Shown here: one piece after another, positions 18,405-27,627 of the stretch
Position numbering within the stretch: position 1 is the stretch's first letter
Layout: every line of letters begins with the position of its first letter
NCBI RefSeq assembly: GCF_023016065.1
Contig: NZ_JALKAQ010000002.1
Span: 186,001-250,000, forward strand
DNA: 64,000 nt
Direction of reading: 5' to 3'
Source: Marinobacter sp. S0848L
Lineage (GTDB): Bacteria; Pseudomonadota; Gammaproteobacteria; Pseudomonadales; Oleiphilaceae
The notes under the pieces: model-generated
What the model saw: only the letters and a program-made list of their open reading frames with translations
Told to the model about the DNA's origin: nothing
The model's database searches: none
Program-made: the position numbers and the translations under genes

Positions 18405-19922
18405 ATGGCTTTACCGCTCTCGCAGATACCGCAGGAAGTTATCAGAGAAGTTCGCAACCGAAAGTGGCTTGCGTTCTTCGCGTTCGTAGTCGTGAGTTTT
18501 GCAATTCTTGGCGCTGGTTTTTTGTGGCCTTACAAGTACCAGTCTGACGTCGTGATTTTTGTAGATGACAAAAATATTATCACTCCGCTCATGGAGGGGA
18601 GAGCTGTCACTACGGAGATAAGTGATCGCATATCGGCGGCTAAGGAACTTCTCCTTAGCCGCACCGTTATCGAAAAGGTCGCTACCGACTCGAGTATTTT
18701 TGGTGAAGCACCAGCTGATCAGGAATCTATCGAAAAACGGATTGCATACGTGCGCTCAGGTGTCGCAGTGCGTCCGCGTGGAGATAACTACTTTAGTATT
18801 GGTTTTAAATCTACATCTCAAATGGAGTCGTTCCGAACAGCTCAACGTTTAGCCCAGCTGTTTATCGAAGAAACAAAGAATAGAAAACGCGTTGAAAGTC
18901 GTGGCGCGTACGAATTTATAGATAAACAGGTTAAGGGGTACGAGCAGCAACTCGCCGATGCGGAGAATCGCCTGAAACAGTTTTTGTCGGAACACAATGA
19001 CGGAACAGAAGAGCAGGGTAATGCTCGTATGGCTCAGCTTCGAAACCAATTAGAACTGGCGAAGCTAGAGCAAGAAGAACTCATTACCCGAACTGCCTCC
19101 CTGGAAGAGCAGCTAGCAGGGGTTCGACCGACTATTCGGCAAGGTCGGAGCCAAGACAGCTACAGCGAGAGGATCCGAATTCTTGAAGAACGTTTGGACT
19201 CCCTAAGACTGCAGTACCACGACACCTACCCGGACATCGTTATTCTGCAAGAGCAACTTGCAGAGCTTAGAAAGCAGCAACGAGCAGCCGCACGTCGCCC
19301 GAACACTCGACGGAGTTTGTCCGGTGAAGATGCGGTGAACCCGCTCTATCAGGAGCTCAGTGCATCCCTTTCAACCACTCGGGCCGACATGGCTACGGTG
19401 AAGACCCGTATTGGCTCCCTCGAAAAGCTGATGGAAGAACAAACGCTCAGAATGGAGCGGATTCAAGCTAACAAAGCTCGTTATTCCGAGCTAACCCGGG
19501 ATATGGAAGTAAACCGCGAGATATACGACGACTTACTGAAGCGTCGGGAAAAAGCCCGTGTCTCCATGCATTTGGATATTGAAGGGCAGGGGCTTAATTA
19601 CCGAATTAACGAGCCCGCACAGTACCCTCGTGAACCCACAGGCCCTAAGTTTTCAATGTTCGCGATTGCCGGATTGTTTTTGGGAATGGCTGCACCTTTC
19701 GGAGCGCTGGCCGGGATTCTCCAGGTTGATCCGCGCATACGAGCTTCCAAGCAGTTGGAAGATGATATTGGGCTTCCTGTGCTCATCGAAATTCCTAAAG
19801 TACGAACGCCTTATGAAAAGCGCATCGACCGTAAAGTGACGCTGCTTGTGGGTGTTTTAGCACTCGTGGCCGTTGTTATTTATGTTGCCGTTGTCGTACT
19901 TGCTTATCTGGGAGTGGTTTGA
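18405..19922 (+). CDS. XrtA-system chain-length determinant (Wzz/GumC-like)
   Basis: 505 residues. Two membrane helices bracket a long periplasmic part: one near residues 22-45 (WLAFFAFVVVSFAILGAGFL) and one near the C-terminus (VTLLVGVLALVAVVIYVAVV), with a further hydrophobic segment about residues 418-440. The centre (about 160-400) is strongly coiled-coil (YEQQLADAENRLKQFLSEHN, LEEQLAGV, RILEERLDSLRLQYHDTYPD). A proline-rich YPREPTGPKFSMF precedes the second helix, typical of Wzz. It likely sets polymer length together with the kinase-like partner encoded next, with which it overlaps by one base. Confidence 0.9.
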   Translation: MALPLSQIPQEVIREVRNRKWLAFFAFVVVSFAILGAGFLWPYKYQSDVVIFVDDKNIITPLMEGRAVTTEISDRISAAKELLLSRTVIEKVATDSSIFGEAPADQESIEKRIAYVRSGVAVRPRGDNYFSIGFKSTSQMESFRTAQRLAQLFIEETKNRKRVESRGAYEFIDKQVKGYEQQLADAENRLKQFLSEHNDGTEEQGNARMAQLRNQLELAKLEQEELITRTASLEEQLAGVRPTIRQGRSQDSYSERIRILEERLDSLRLQYHDTYPDIVILQEQLAELRKQQRAAARRPNTRRSLSGEDAVNPLYQELSASLSTTRADMATVKTRIGSLEKLMEEQTLRMERIQANKARYSELTRDMEVNREIYDDLLKRREKARVSMHLDIEGQGLNYRINEPAQYPREPTGPKFSMFAIAGLFLGMAAPFGALAGILQVDPRIRASKQLEDDIGLPVLIEIPKVRTPYEKRIDRKVTLLVGVLALVAVVIYVAVVVLAYLGVV

Positions 19923-20716
19923 TGCCTGAACAAAGGAACCTGAAGTCGGAGATGCCACGGCGCGATGAGGAAGATTCCCGTTTGTTGGTGCCGAGTTCTC
20001 TAGAGCTCGGGCCCGGGGCTGTCGATAAGTACGTAATCAGCAAACAGATCGTTCGGATGCAGGAGCCCCGGAAGTTAACCCCGGATGACTTGGACGAACG
20101 GCGGGTAATATATCCGGAATCTCCTGACCGGGGCTTGGTAAACCGTTTCCGTAACCTAAGGACCAAACTGCTGGAGCTTTCAGGCGGCAACAACTTTACA
20201 TTAGTGGTTAGTGGAGCCAGCCCAGGCGCTGGTACTTCCTTCGTGGCCCTGAACCTCGCGGCCGCCTTTGCATTCGACCAGTCAAAAACTGCTTTGATTA
20301 TCGATTGCAACCTTCGGGACCCATCGTTGCACAGCACCTTGGACGTTATGCCGGAAACAGGCTTAACCGACTTTCTCGATGACCCGGATTTCGATATCGC
20401 CCGAATTCTCTATCCCACCGGTATCCCTCGCCTACGGTTGATTCCGGCCGGAAGCCGGCGAGAAACTCCCGGCGAATTCTTTACGTCGTTTCGCATGAAG
20501 CAGTTTTTGCAGGCGGTTCGCCGGCGTTACCCGGATCGCTTCATTGTTTTGGATACGGCACCCATCTCGGAATCGCCAGACGCACGCATTCTCACTGAAC
20601 TTTGTGATTACGCCATGCTTGTGGTGCCTCACGGCAAAATTACAGCCACTACTGCGGAAAATGCAGCAATGGCGTTCAATCCCGACAAATTCGTTGGAGC
20701 TGTGATCAATGGGTAG
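19922..20716 (+). CDS. XrtA-system tyrosine-kinase-like ATPase with altered Walker A
   Basis: 264 residues. The CpsD/BY-kinase fold is recognisable: LVVSGASPGAGTSFVALNLA where Walker A should be, ALIIDCNLRDPSLH (Walker A' region) and RFIVLDTAPI (Walker B). The expected Lys of GxxGK(S/T) is replaced: the text is PGAGTS. There is also no C-terminal tyrosine cluster; the protein ends FVGAVING. This speaks against normal autokinase activity. I recall relatives in exosortase loci with a similar GTS motif, so this may be a subfamily trait. It starts one base inside the chain-length gene and ends eight bases inside the next gene, indicating coupled translation. Confidence 0.8.
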   Translation: MPEQRNLKSEMPRRDEEDSRLLVPSSLELGPGAVDKYVISKQIVRMQEPRKLTPDDLDERRVIYPESPDRGLVNRFRNLRTKLLELSGGNNFTLVVSGASPGAGTSFVALNLAAAFAFDQSKTALIIDCNLRDPSLHSTLDVMPETGLTDFLDDPDFDIARILYPTGIPRLRLIPAGSRRETPGEFFTSFRMKQFLQAVRRRYPDRFIVLDTAPISESPDARILTELCDYAMLVVPHGKITATTAENAAMAFNPDKFVGAVING

Positions 20717-21998
20717 GCCGCAGAACGTGAGGGTTCACCGTAGCATAGCCCCAATGATGTTGGTGTTGGCAGTGGCCGGTACATCGATGCCGAGTGCTCA
20801 GGCTCAAGTAGAACTTACCGGAGGTTTGGATTCCAGGTATACCGACAACGCGAGCAAGGCCAGCCGAGATGAAGAAAGTGATCTCGAGTCTCGGGTATAT
20901 ATCAAAGCTGAATACACCAGTGATCCAGGGCGTTGCAACGCGACATTTGCCGGAACACTGGGCTATTCAAACTGGTTGGACGGGACCTTTGATGACGAAG
21001 CCTATGGAGAGATGGACTTTCTTGGCGACTGCGAATTGGCCAATCAGCTGTACTGGGATGTGGCTAATACCCTTCGTGAAGTGACCCAGAGTAGCCGTTC
21101 AAGCGATACGCCGGATAACCGCACCCGGAAAAACGTGTTTAGCACCGGGCCCAGATACAACTGGCGCATTAACGAGACGAATTGGTTAACCCTATCTACA
21201 CGCTATGAGAACACGGAATTTTCTGAGGGAGATACCAGCGACACCGAACGTTATTTAGGGTCCGCCGCTTGGAATCATGCCTTCAGCAAAACCTTTAATG
21301 GTGGCGTGAGCGCCAACTACAGCCGTACTGAATACGAAACAGGGGCTGAAGTTGACGTCAAAACCGTAAACCTAACGTTCGGCAGAAACTGGCCGACCAT
21401 GGATGTGTCAGGCGCGATAGGTGTAAGCGAAATTGAAACCAAGGCAGGTAGTTCGACGCAATCCAGTGATGGTCTGGTGGGCGAACTGTCGATTCAACGG
21501 GCGCTTACACCCAGCTCGGATTGGTATCTGCGTGCAGCTCACCAATTGACGGATAGAAGTTCGAACGTGGATTTTGTTTTCGAGAACTTCCAGTTCAGTT
21601 TAGAAGATTCCATTACCGTCGAAACGACGACCGTTTCGACGGGCTTTGACAATCGTTTCTCCAACGGCGCAACGCTAAATGTCGAGTTTTATGGCAGCCA
21701 GTCGGACTATATCGATGACCCCGAACGAGAAGACGGCGGTGGCGTGAACTTCAGATACGGCCGTCCAATTGCAGAGCGCACCACAGGGCATATTGGGTTG
21801 GGGTATGACTACCTGACATATGCCAGCGACGAGCTGGATGAACGAATTACACGGTTTGAAGTAGGGGCTGAGCATGAGGCCTCCAGAGATTTGAGCTTGA
21901 CCGCAAAAGTCGGTCATCAAAATAAAGTCAGTGATGCGCCCACCAGTGAATATGACGAGAACTGGGTGTTGGTTGGTTTGGAATACCGATTCCGATAA
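20709..21998 (+). CDS. XrtA-associated outer-membrane beta-barrel protein (TIGR03016-like)
   Basis: 429 residues with a signal peptide (SIAPMMLVLAVAGTSMPSAQAQ) and a mature part made of alternating-pattern beta strands rich in Tyr, Thr and Asn, ending EYRFR as many outer-membrane barrels do. Sequence such as DNRTRKNVFSTGPRYNWRIN and repeated strand pairs resemble the TIGR03016 family found in exosortase A loci. Likely role: outer-membrane component or porin for polymer export. It overlaps the kinase-like gene by eight bases. Confidence 0.8.
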   Translation: MGRPQNVRVHRSIAPMMLVLAVAGTSMPSAQAQVELTGGLDSRYTDNASKASRDEESDLESRVYIKAEYTSDPGRCNATFAGTLGYSNWLDGTFDDEAYGEMDFLGDCELANQLYWDVANTLREVTQSSRSSDTPDNRTRKNVFSTGPRYNWRINETNWLTLSTRYENTEFSEGDTSDTERYLGSAAWNHAFSKTFNGGVSANYSRTEYETGAEVDVKTVNLTFGRNWPTMDVSGAIGVSEIETKAGSSTQSSDGLVGELSIQRALTPSSDWYLRAAHQLTDRSSNVDFVFENFQFSLEDSITVETTTVSTGFDNRFSNGATLNVEFYGSQSDYIDDPEREDGGGVNFRYGRPIAERTTGHIGLGYDYLTYASDELDERITRFEVGAEHEASRDLSLTAKVGHQNKVSDAPTSEYDENWVLVGLEYRFR

Positions 21999-22028
21999 CA
22001 CGCACAGGATGTGCGAGAGGCTTGAGCG

Positions 22029-22928
22029 ATGACGCAGCGAATTCAAAATGCATTGACCATCGACGTGGAAGATTACTTTCAGGTTGCTGCGCTGGCGGAG
22101 GCCGTGGATTACGACGATTGGGCCAGCATGGAGTATCGGGTTGAAGCCAATACAGACCGAATCCTCAGTTTGTTTGACGAAGCCGGCGTAAAGGGCACAT
22201 TTTTCACACTAGGCTGGGTGGCAGAGCGTTCTCCGGAAATGGTTAAGCGTATAGCAGTGGCGGGCCATGAAGTGGCTAGCCACGGCTACAGCCATCAGTT
22301 GATTTATAATCAAACCCCAGAAGTATTCCGCGAAGAAACCATCCGTTCGAAAAAGATTCTGGAAGACATTGTTCAGGCGCCTGTCACAGGCTACCGCGCA
22401 GCCAGTTACTCCATCACGAATGAGTCGCGATGGGCGCTGGATATTTTAGCCGAGCAAGGCTTCACCTGGGACTCATCAATCTTCCCGGTGCACCACGACC
22501 GATACGGCATGCCCGGCACCCCACGATGGCCGCACCGGCTAACAACCGATAACGGTTATGAGCTAGCGGAATTCCCACTTAGCACCCTGAAGTTTCCCGG
22601 TTATACCTTACCGATTGCGGGTGGCGGATATTTTCGCTTATTCCCGTATAGGTTTAGCAGGATGGGGCTGGGCTCAATAAACCGCCAAGGGAAACCTTTT
22701 GTCTTTTATCTCCATCCTTGGGAGGTAGACCCTGAACAACCTCGGCTTGACGTGAAATGGTTCTCGCGATTTCGTCATTACAATAATCTGGATGTGTGTG
22801 AGCAGCGATTAGCAACGTTGTTGTCAGATTTCCGGTTTACCACCATGAGCAAAGTTCTGGAAAGCGAGGGAGTTCTTGACCGATCACTGAACACTCTGGG
22901 TTCAGACTCTGTAGCAGGGATAGCATGA
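22029..22928 (+). CDS. XrtA-system polysaccharide deacetylase (DUF3473-containing)
   Basis: 299 residues. NodB-type deacetylase motifs: NALTIDVEDYFQVAALAEAV (Asp pair), GHEVASHGYSHQLIYNQTPE (metal-binding His residues) and AASYSITNESRWALDIL. The C-terminal part with FYLHPWEVDPEQPR is the DUF3473 extension that marks exosortase-linked deacetylases. Known role: removes N-acetyl groups from the polymer. No signal peptide is visible. It overlaps the following glycosyltransferase by four bases (ATGA). Confidence 0.92.
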   Translation: MTQRIQNALTIDVEDYFQVAALAEAVDYDDWASMEYRVEANTDRILSLFDEAGVKGTFFTLGWVAERSPEMVKRIAVAGHEVASHGYSHQLIYNQTPEVFREETIRSKKILEDIVQAPVTGYRAASYSITNESRWALDILAEQGFTWDSSIFPVHHDRYGMPGTPRWPHRLTTDNGYELAEFPLSTLKFPGYTLPIAGGGYFRLFPYRFSRMGLGSINRQGKPFVFYLHPWEVDPEQPRLDVKWFSRFRHYNNLDVCEQRLATLLSDFRFTTMSKVLESEGVLDRSLNTLGSDSVAGIA

Positions 22929-24082
22929 TGGTTGCAGTTTTCTGGTTGTCTTTCCTGTTGTTGCTATACATATACTTTGGCTATCCCATCTGCATCAAGC
23001 TGCTGGCGGCAGCGCGCCCTTTGCCAATAAACAAGAGCGGTGCTTATCTACCAAAAGTCTCGATACTGATAGCGGCCTACAATGAGGCTAAAGATATTGA
23101 GGCTACGCTCAGGAACAAGCTGGCGTTGGACTATCCCAGGGAGCAATTGGAGATCCTGGTGGTTTCCGATGAGTCAGAGGACGGAACCGACGAGATTGTC
23201 CAGGCGGTTGCTGCGGATGCGCCTTTCCCGGTCAAACTGTTTCGTCAGGTACCTCGGCAGGGAAAAACCGCAGGGCTCAACATGCTCAAACAGCATGCGG
23301 AGGGGGATATTCTGGCGTTTTCGGATGCCAACTCCGAATGGGATCAACAAGCCCTTAAAGCACTGGTGAGTAACTTCAACGACCCAGCGGTGGGATACGT
23401 AACCGGAAAAATGGTCTACGTGAACCCGGAGGGCGCCCTGATTGGCGACGGCTGTAGTGCTTACATGAAGTATGAGAACTGGCTCAGGGCACAGGAGACT
23501 CTGGTAGGCTCTGTGGTGGGCGTTGATGGTGGCATTGACGCAATGCGTAAAGAACTGCATTCCGAGCTGAATGCCGATCAGTTGCCGGATTTCGTGCAGC
23601 CACTCAAAGTGGTTGAGCAGGGGTACCGCGTTGTTTATGAACCTGGGGCGCTGCTCAAGGAAGAAGCATTAAGCGATGGGGGCAGTGAATTCAGCATGCG
23701 GGTGAGGGTTAGTCTTCGTGCGTTGTGGGCTCTGAAAGATATGAAGCGGCTGATGAACCCAGCCAATGATCCGCTTTTCGCTTGGCAGCTTATTTCCCAC
23801 AAACTGCTTCGCTACGCGGCCTTTGCGCCCATGGTAACCCTTGCGATTGCAGCACTTTATCTTGCATCGGTGAAAGGGCTTTATGCATTAGCGGCAATTG
23901 GTTATGCACTGTTTCTTTATTTCGCGTGGGCGGGCTATCAAAAAGAGAGCCGGGGACAATCGCTTTCTACCGTTTATGCCCTGCCTTACTACTTCGTGTT
24001 GTTAAACCTTGCGTCCTTTAAGGCATTTGTCGCCTTCTCCAAGGGCGAGAAGAAGGTTGTCTGGAATCCAAGGAAGGGCTGA
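22925..24082 (+). CDS. Family 2 membrane glycosyltransferase
   Basis: 385 residues. N-terminal helix (VFWLSFLLLLYIYFGYPI), a GT2 domain with VSILIAAYNEAKDIEATL, VVSDESEDGTDEIV, AFSDANSEWD (metal-binding site) and GVDGGIDAMRKELH, then three C-terminal helices (AAFAPMVTLAIAALYL, LYALAAIGYALFLYFAWAGY, ALPYYFVLLNLASF). This resembles processive or membrane GT2 enzymes such as NdvC/IcaA-like proteins, so it could extend the polymer backbone at the inner membrane. Two adjacent ATGs are available; the first is used because of the ATGA overlap. Confidence 0.88.
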   Translation: MMVAVFWLSFLLLLYIYFGYPICIKLLAAARPLPINKSGAYLPKVSILIAAYNEAKDIEATLRNKLALDYPREQLEILVVSDESEDGTDEIVQAVAADAPFPVKLFRQVPRQGKTAGLNMLKQHAEGDILAFSDANSEWDQQALKALVSNFNDPAVGYVTGKMVYVNPEGALIGDGCSAYMKYENWLRAQETLVGSVVGVDGGIDAMRKELHSELNADQLPDFVQPLKVVEQGYRVVYEPGALLKEEALSDGGSEFSMRVRVSLRALWALKDMKRLMNPANDPLFAWQLISHKLLRYAAFAPMVTLAIAALYLASVKGLYALAAIGYALFLYFAWAGYQKESRGQSLSTVYALPYYFVLLNLASFKAFVAFSKGEKKVVWNPRKG

Positions 24083-24083
24083 G

Positions 24084-25223
24084 TTGAGTATTCGTGTGCT
24101 ACACCTCATCGATAGCGGCGGGCTATACGGGGCAGAAAAAATGCTACTCGCCTTAGCTAAAGCTCAACTTAATCAAGGTTTGGAGCCTGTCATACTTAGC
24201 GCCGGGGAGCCTGCTAACGACGAGAAACCGCTTGAATTAGAAGCCCGACGCCTTGGGTTGCCAATTAAACCATGGCGAATGAAACCGGGGTTCAACATCA
24301 GGGAGGGGTATAGAATCGTTAAGTGGGCTCTTAACAATAACTTTGACATTCTCCATTCACACGGCTTCAAGTTCAATATTTTGGTAGGATGCTATCCAAA
24401 AGCGTGTAGGCGAATGCCGATGGTGGCAACGTTACACGGTTATGTACACGCCAGAAGATTTTCAAAAATATGGTTTTACGAGCTTCTTGATCGGGTTGCA
24501 CTCGCATTGTTACAAGGTGTGGTTCTTGTGGGAGATGCGATGAAGAGAGAGCTTCCCTCAGTGTTATTGAGGGGGGAAAAGGTAAGGGTTATTCCAAATG
24601 GCCTAGATATTAAAGGAATCCAAGCGCAGGCAGATCATCCTATTGATTTGCCGATTGAGGATTTTTTGGCTAATCACTCTCCGGTGGTCTTGGGCGTTGG
24701 GCGCCTGTCACAGGAAAAGGGCTTTGACCGTTTGGTCGAGTCGTTTCAGATTCTTTGTCAAAAATATCATAATCCCGGGCTAATTATAGTTGGTGAGGGA
24801 AAGGAGAGGGATCGTCTCGATGCAAGAATCACTGAACTTGGGCTGAGCGATAAAGCCTTAATGCCTGGATACTGTAGCAACGTGCCTGGCCTTCAACGAA
24901 GATCAGACCTTCTTGTAATGCCATCTCATACAGAAGGCTTGCCTATTACTCTTTTGGAAGCAATGGCTGTTGGAATTACAGTATTAGTTTCCCCCGTAGG
25001 AGAAATGCCAGCTGTCGTTGGCGAGGGTGAAGGTGGTTATCTACTAGCTAAAGACTGTAATTCAGAAGATTTAGGAAAGCATATTGTTAGTTCTTTGAAT
25101 GATAGTCAAAGAGAGGTTAAGGCGAAATGGTCTATTAGTAAAGTCGTTAGATACTACTCTGTGGAGGCGATGGAAGAACGCTACAGGGAAGTTTATATCG
25201 CGGCGATGGGAGTTGCCGTGTGA
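24084..25223 (+). CDS. Family 4 glycosyltransferase
   Basis: 379 residues from a TTG start two bases after the previous stop, with AAGGA about nine bases upstream; an earlier frame opening lies 75 bases inside the neighbour and is less likely. Two Rossmann halves: N-terminal VLHLIDSGGLYGAEKMLLAL (acceptor side) and C-terminal VVLGVGRLSQEKGFDRLVES with the GT4 donor motif HTEGLPITLLEAMAVG (two Glu, seven residues apart). Substrates unknown. From about the middle of this gene the DNA becomes visibly richer in A and T. Confidence 0.85.
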   Translation: MSIRVLHLIDSGGLYGAEKMLLALAKAQLNQGLEPVILSAGEPANDEKPLELEARRLGLPIKPWRMKPGFNIREGYRIVKWALNNNFDILHSHGFKFNILVGCYPKACRRMPMVATLHGYVHARRFSKIWFYELLDRVALALLQGVVLVGDAMKRELPSVLLRGEKVRVIPNGLDIKGIQAQADHPIDLPIEDFLANHSPVVLGVGRLSQEKGFDRLVESFQILCQKYHNPGLIIVGEGKERDRLDARITELGLSDKALMPGYCSNVPGLQRRSDLLVMPSHTEGLPITLLEAMAVGITVLVSPVGEMPAVVGEGEGGYLLAKDCNSEDLGKHIVSSLNDSQREVKAKWSISKVVRYYSVEAMEERYREVYIAAMGVAV

Positions 25224-26482
25224 TTCGAACGTTTCGTTACTATCTGACACGTATGTTTTTTGTTATTGCGGGGCTCAGGGTTGCTAAATGGTACAGATAT
25301 ACGGAGAATTTTTGGAATTCAAGCAAAGAAGAGAGGAAGTTAACATTAGAGAATCTATTGAGGACTCAAAGCCTCCTCAACTCAGATAGCATTCCGGTGT
25401 TGTCTTTAGACGAAATCTATGGATCTCCCATATTAACCAAGAGTAGGTACCGGGAAATCAATACGAAGTTCTCTAATCGCGGTAGTTTCGAGAGAAAGAC
25501 TTCCGGAACCACTGGTGAGCCGACAAAGGTTCCGTTATCTCGAGATGAATTGTCGCGCATGTTGGGAGTAAGGGATTACTGCTTTAGGCATTATGGTATT
25601 CGCTTGGGAGAGAGAGAAGCGCGATTTTGGGGCAGGGCCGAAGAGGGGATAAAAAATAGACTGAAAAATTTTGCTCTTAACCGAAAGGTTTGCTTTCCAG
25701 TGGGTGAGAGTGCGGTTGCGTCAATTTCAAAAGTATTGAGCTGGAAACCCGACTATCTTTATGGGTACGGATCACTGTTATTAGAAGCTGCGGCCTTGGT
25801 TGAAAAACACAAGATAGAATTTACGCCACCTGAATTAGTGATCTGTACTGCAGAAACGATTACACCGGCACAGAAAGATTATTTGGCGCGAATATTCAGC
25901 GCCCCAGTTGCGGAAGAGTATGGAGCTACTGAATTCGATATTCTAGCTTTCGAGTGCAGGAAGGGGCATCGGCATTTTGTGAGCCCTTGGATTCTGGTGC
26001 GAGCCAAAAATGGACAGCTTCTCGTTACAGATATAGCCCGAAACTCAAGTAATTTGGTCAATTACGATATCGGAGATTCTGGCGAAATTGGTAATTCCGA
26101 ATGCGCTATGCTAGGAGGGCCTGACTACATCTCTGTTCTTGAGGGGCGGTCCATACACCGTTTTGTCTATTTGAATCCAGATATACGGTTCCATTCTGTG
26201 GATTTGGCCTACGCTATCAATGCTTATCAACATTCACGACGAGAAATTTTTAGTTTTAAGTTTGTGCAATCAGAGTATGGTGCTGTTGATCTATATGTAA
26301 GTGCCCGGCCCTCTGCTGGAACTATAGATTTACAGCAATACATAGAGAGTGAAATTCGGGCTCGGACGGGAAATAATATAGTTATCTATCCACACTTTGC
26401 TGAAAAATCTAATCAGAAGATCGAGAAATCATATTTTATCCAGATGCTTCAGCATCCGACGAGAGATGCGGCAACGCTATGA
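25220..26482 (+). CDS. CapK/phenylacetyl-CoA-ligase-like adenylating enzyme
   Basis: 420 residues; GTG start overlapping the previous stop as GTGA. The AMP-binding core motif RKTSGTTGEPTKV is clear near residue 95, with VICTAETITPAQK and EEYGATEFDILAF (the A5-like region) and a GRSIHRFVYLN stretch near the end. This is the CapK (PaaK-like) family found in capsule loci. Chemistry is by inference adenylation of a carboxylic acid, to be attached to CoA or to the glycan. Its neighbour, an ATP-grasp protein, also suggests an acid or amino-acid decoration. Confidence 0.8.
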   Translation: MIRTFRYYLTRMFFVIAGLRVAKWYRYTENFWNSSKEERKLTLENLLRTQSLLNSDSIPVLSLDEIYGSPILTKSRYREINTKFSNRGSFERKTSGTTGEPTKVPLSRDELSRMLGVRDYCFRHYGIRLGEREARFWGRAEEGIKNRLKNFALNRKVCFPVGESAVASISKVLSWKPDYLYGYGSLLLEAAALVEKHKIEFTPPELVICTAETITPAQKDYLARIFSAPVAEEYGATEFDILAFECRKGHRHFVSPWILVRAKNGQLLVTDIARNSSNLVNYDIGDSGEIGNSECAMLGGPDYISVLEGRSIHRFVYLNPDIRFHSVDLAYAINAYQHSRREIFSFKFVQSEYGAVDLYVSARPSAGTIDLQQYIESEIRARTGNNIVIYPHFAEKSNQKIEKSYFIQMLQHPTRDAATL

Positions 26483-27627
26483 ATATCAATCTTGAGGCAC
26501 TATCCGAAAGATTCAAAATAGAGGCGTCCCTGATTGCGGGACGGGTTGTCCCTTACTTCAGGCGCGTTCTTCGATTTTTAGCTCTTCCTTACTGTTTTTC
26601 AAAAGTAAATTGGGATGAGTGTACTAAGAAAAGGCGGCAGGTTTTCTTTGATTTTTTATATGTATTCTTTAGATTAAAATACTTTCCAGATAATTATTCA
26701 TCCTGCCGTCTCTGGGAGAAGAGCAGGGCAGAATGGGTGTATTACTACGGATCTAATTACGACCCTTATCAAAGAAGGCAGCTTCGAAAAGAGGTTCAGC
26801 CTGCAGTTTACGAAATCCTCTTCCAAGATAAAGTGGTGTCTGAATTGCTGTGTAACGCAAAACAGATTCCAACACCAAAAGTGTTAAAGGTTACATCAGA
26901 TGGTGAGAGTATCGAAGTTATTGCGCGCCAACTAAGCATGGATGGTATCGCCCAACTTATATTCAAACCCCGGTTCGGAAAAGGGGGCGGGGGGATTGTC
27001 TGTACTGAGTTTCAAGATGGTGTTTTAAAAGCGATAAGTAAAGGAAAAGAGGTTTCGATAATTAACCTGAGATCACAAGGTGAAATGGTTGTTCAGGAAT
27101 TCATTAAGCAGCACTGGGGTATGAATAGAATTTCGAACTCAACCAATACAATTCGCGTGGTGACCATTCGGAAGAGAAGTGGTGACGTTATTATCATTGG
27201 GACCTATGCTAGGTTTGGTGTGGGGCATAGTAAGGTAGACAATCTCAGCCAGGGAGGGATCTGTGTTGGAGTCGACATCCTTACGGGTAGACTCATGCGG
27301 TCGGGTACAGATCGTATGAGTCGAGTTTTTGAGGCTCATCCAACTTCTGGTGTGACATTTAGTGGTTATCAGATTCCTTTTTGGGACGACATAATCAGTT
27401 TGGCTAGAAGGGTTCAGAATTCATTTGAATTCTACCCACTTTTAGGTATGGATATCGCGATTTCGGACGGTGGGCCGGTCGTTGTTGAGATTAATTCTGG
27501 TTACGACAACGTGGATCTTGAGCAAGCAACTGGACCAATTTTGAAGAAACCAGAGGTTTATCAGGCCTATGAAGAGTACAGTCTATTTATTAATAAGTAT
27601 CAAAGAAACTTGAAATATGTTCAATAA
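26479..27627 (+). CDS. Sugar-transfer-associated ATP-grasp protein
   Basis: 382 residues; ATGA overlap with the previous gene. ATP-grasp signatures: LIFKPRFGKGGGGIVCTEF (ATP-binding glycine loop), GEMVVQEFIKQHWGMNRISN, STNTIRVVTIRKRSGDV and the metal-binding VVEINSGYDNVD. The STNTIRV pattern and its placement match the ATPgrasp_ST family (sugar-transfer associated) seen in capsule clusters. Known chemistry of ATP-grasp: ATP-driven carboxylate-amine ligation through an acyl phosphate. Likely role: attaching an amino acid or similar group to a sugar. Confidence 0.8.
   Translation: MNINLEALSERFKIEASLIAGRVVPYFRRVLRFLALPYCFSKVNWDECTKKRRQVFFDFLYVFFRLKYFPDNYSSCRLWEKSRAEWVYYYGSNYDPYQRRQLRKEVQPAVYEILFQDKVVSELLCNAKQIPTPKVLKVTSDGESIEVIARQLSMDGIAQLIFKPRFGKGGGGIVCTEFQDGVLKAISKGKEVSIINLRSQGEMVVQEFIKQHWGMNRISNSTNTIRVVTIRKRSGDVIIIGTYARFGVGHSKVDNLSQGGICVGVDILTGRLMRSGTDRMSRVFEAHPTSGVTFSGYQIPFWDDIISLARRVQNSFEFYPLLGMDIAISDGGPVVVEINSGYDNVDLEQATGPILKKPEVYQAYEEYSLFINKYQRNLKYVQ

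Noticed and set aside
24009..24083. Upstream start for the GT4 gene giving 25 extra residues
   Set aside because: It would overlap the preceding gene by 74 bases and adds basic, non-conserved residues before a normal Rossmann start. TTG at 24084 fits the ribosome-binding site.
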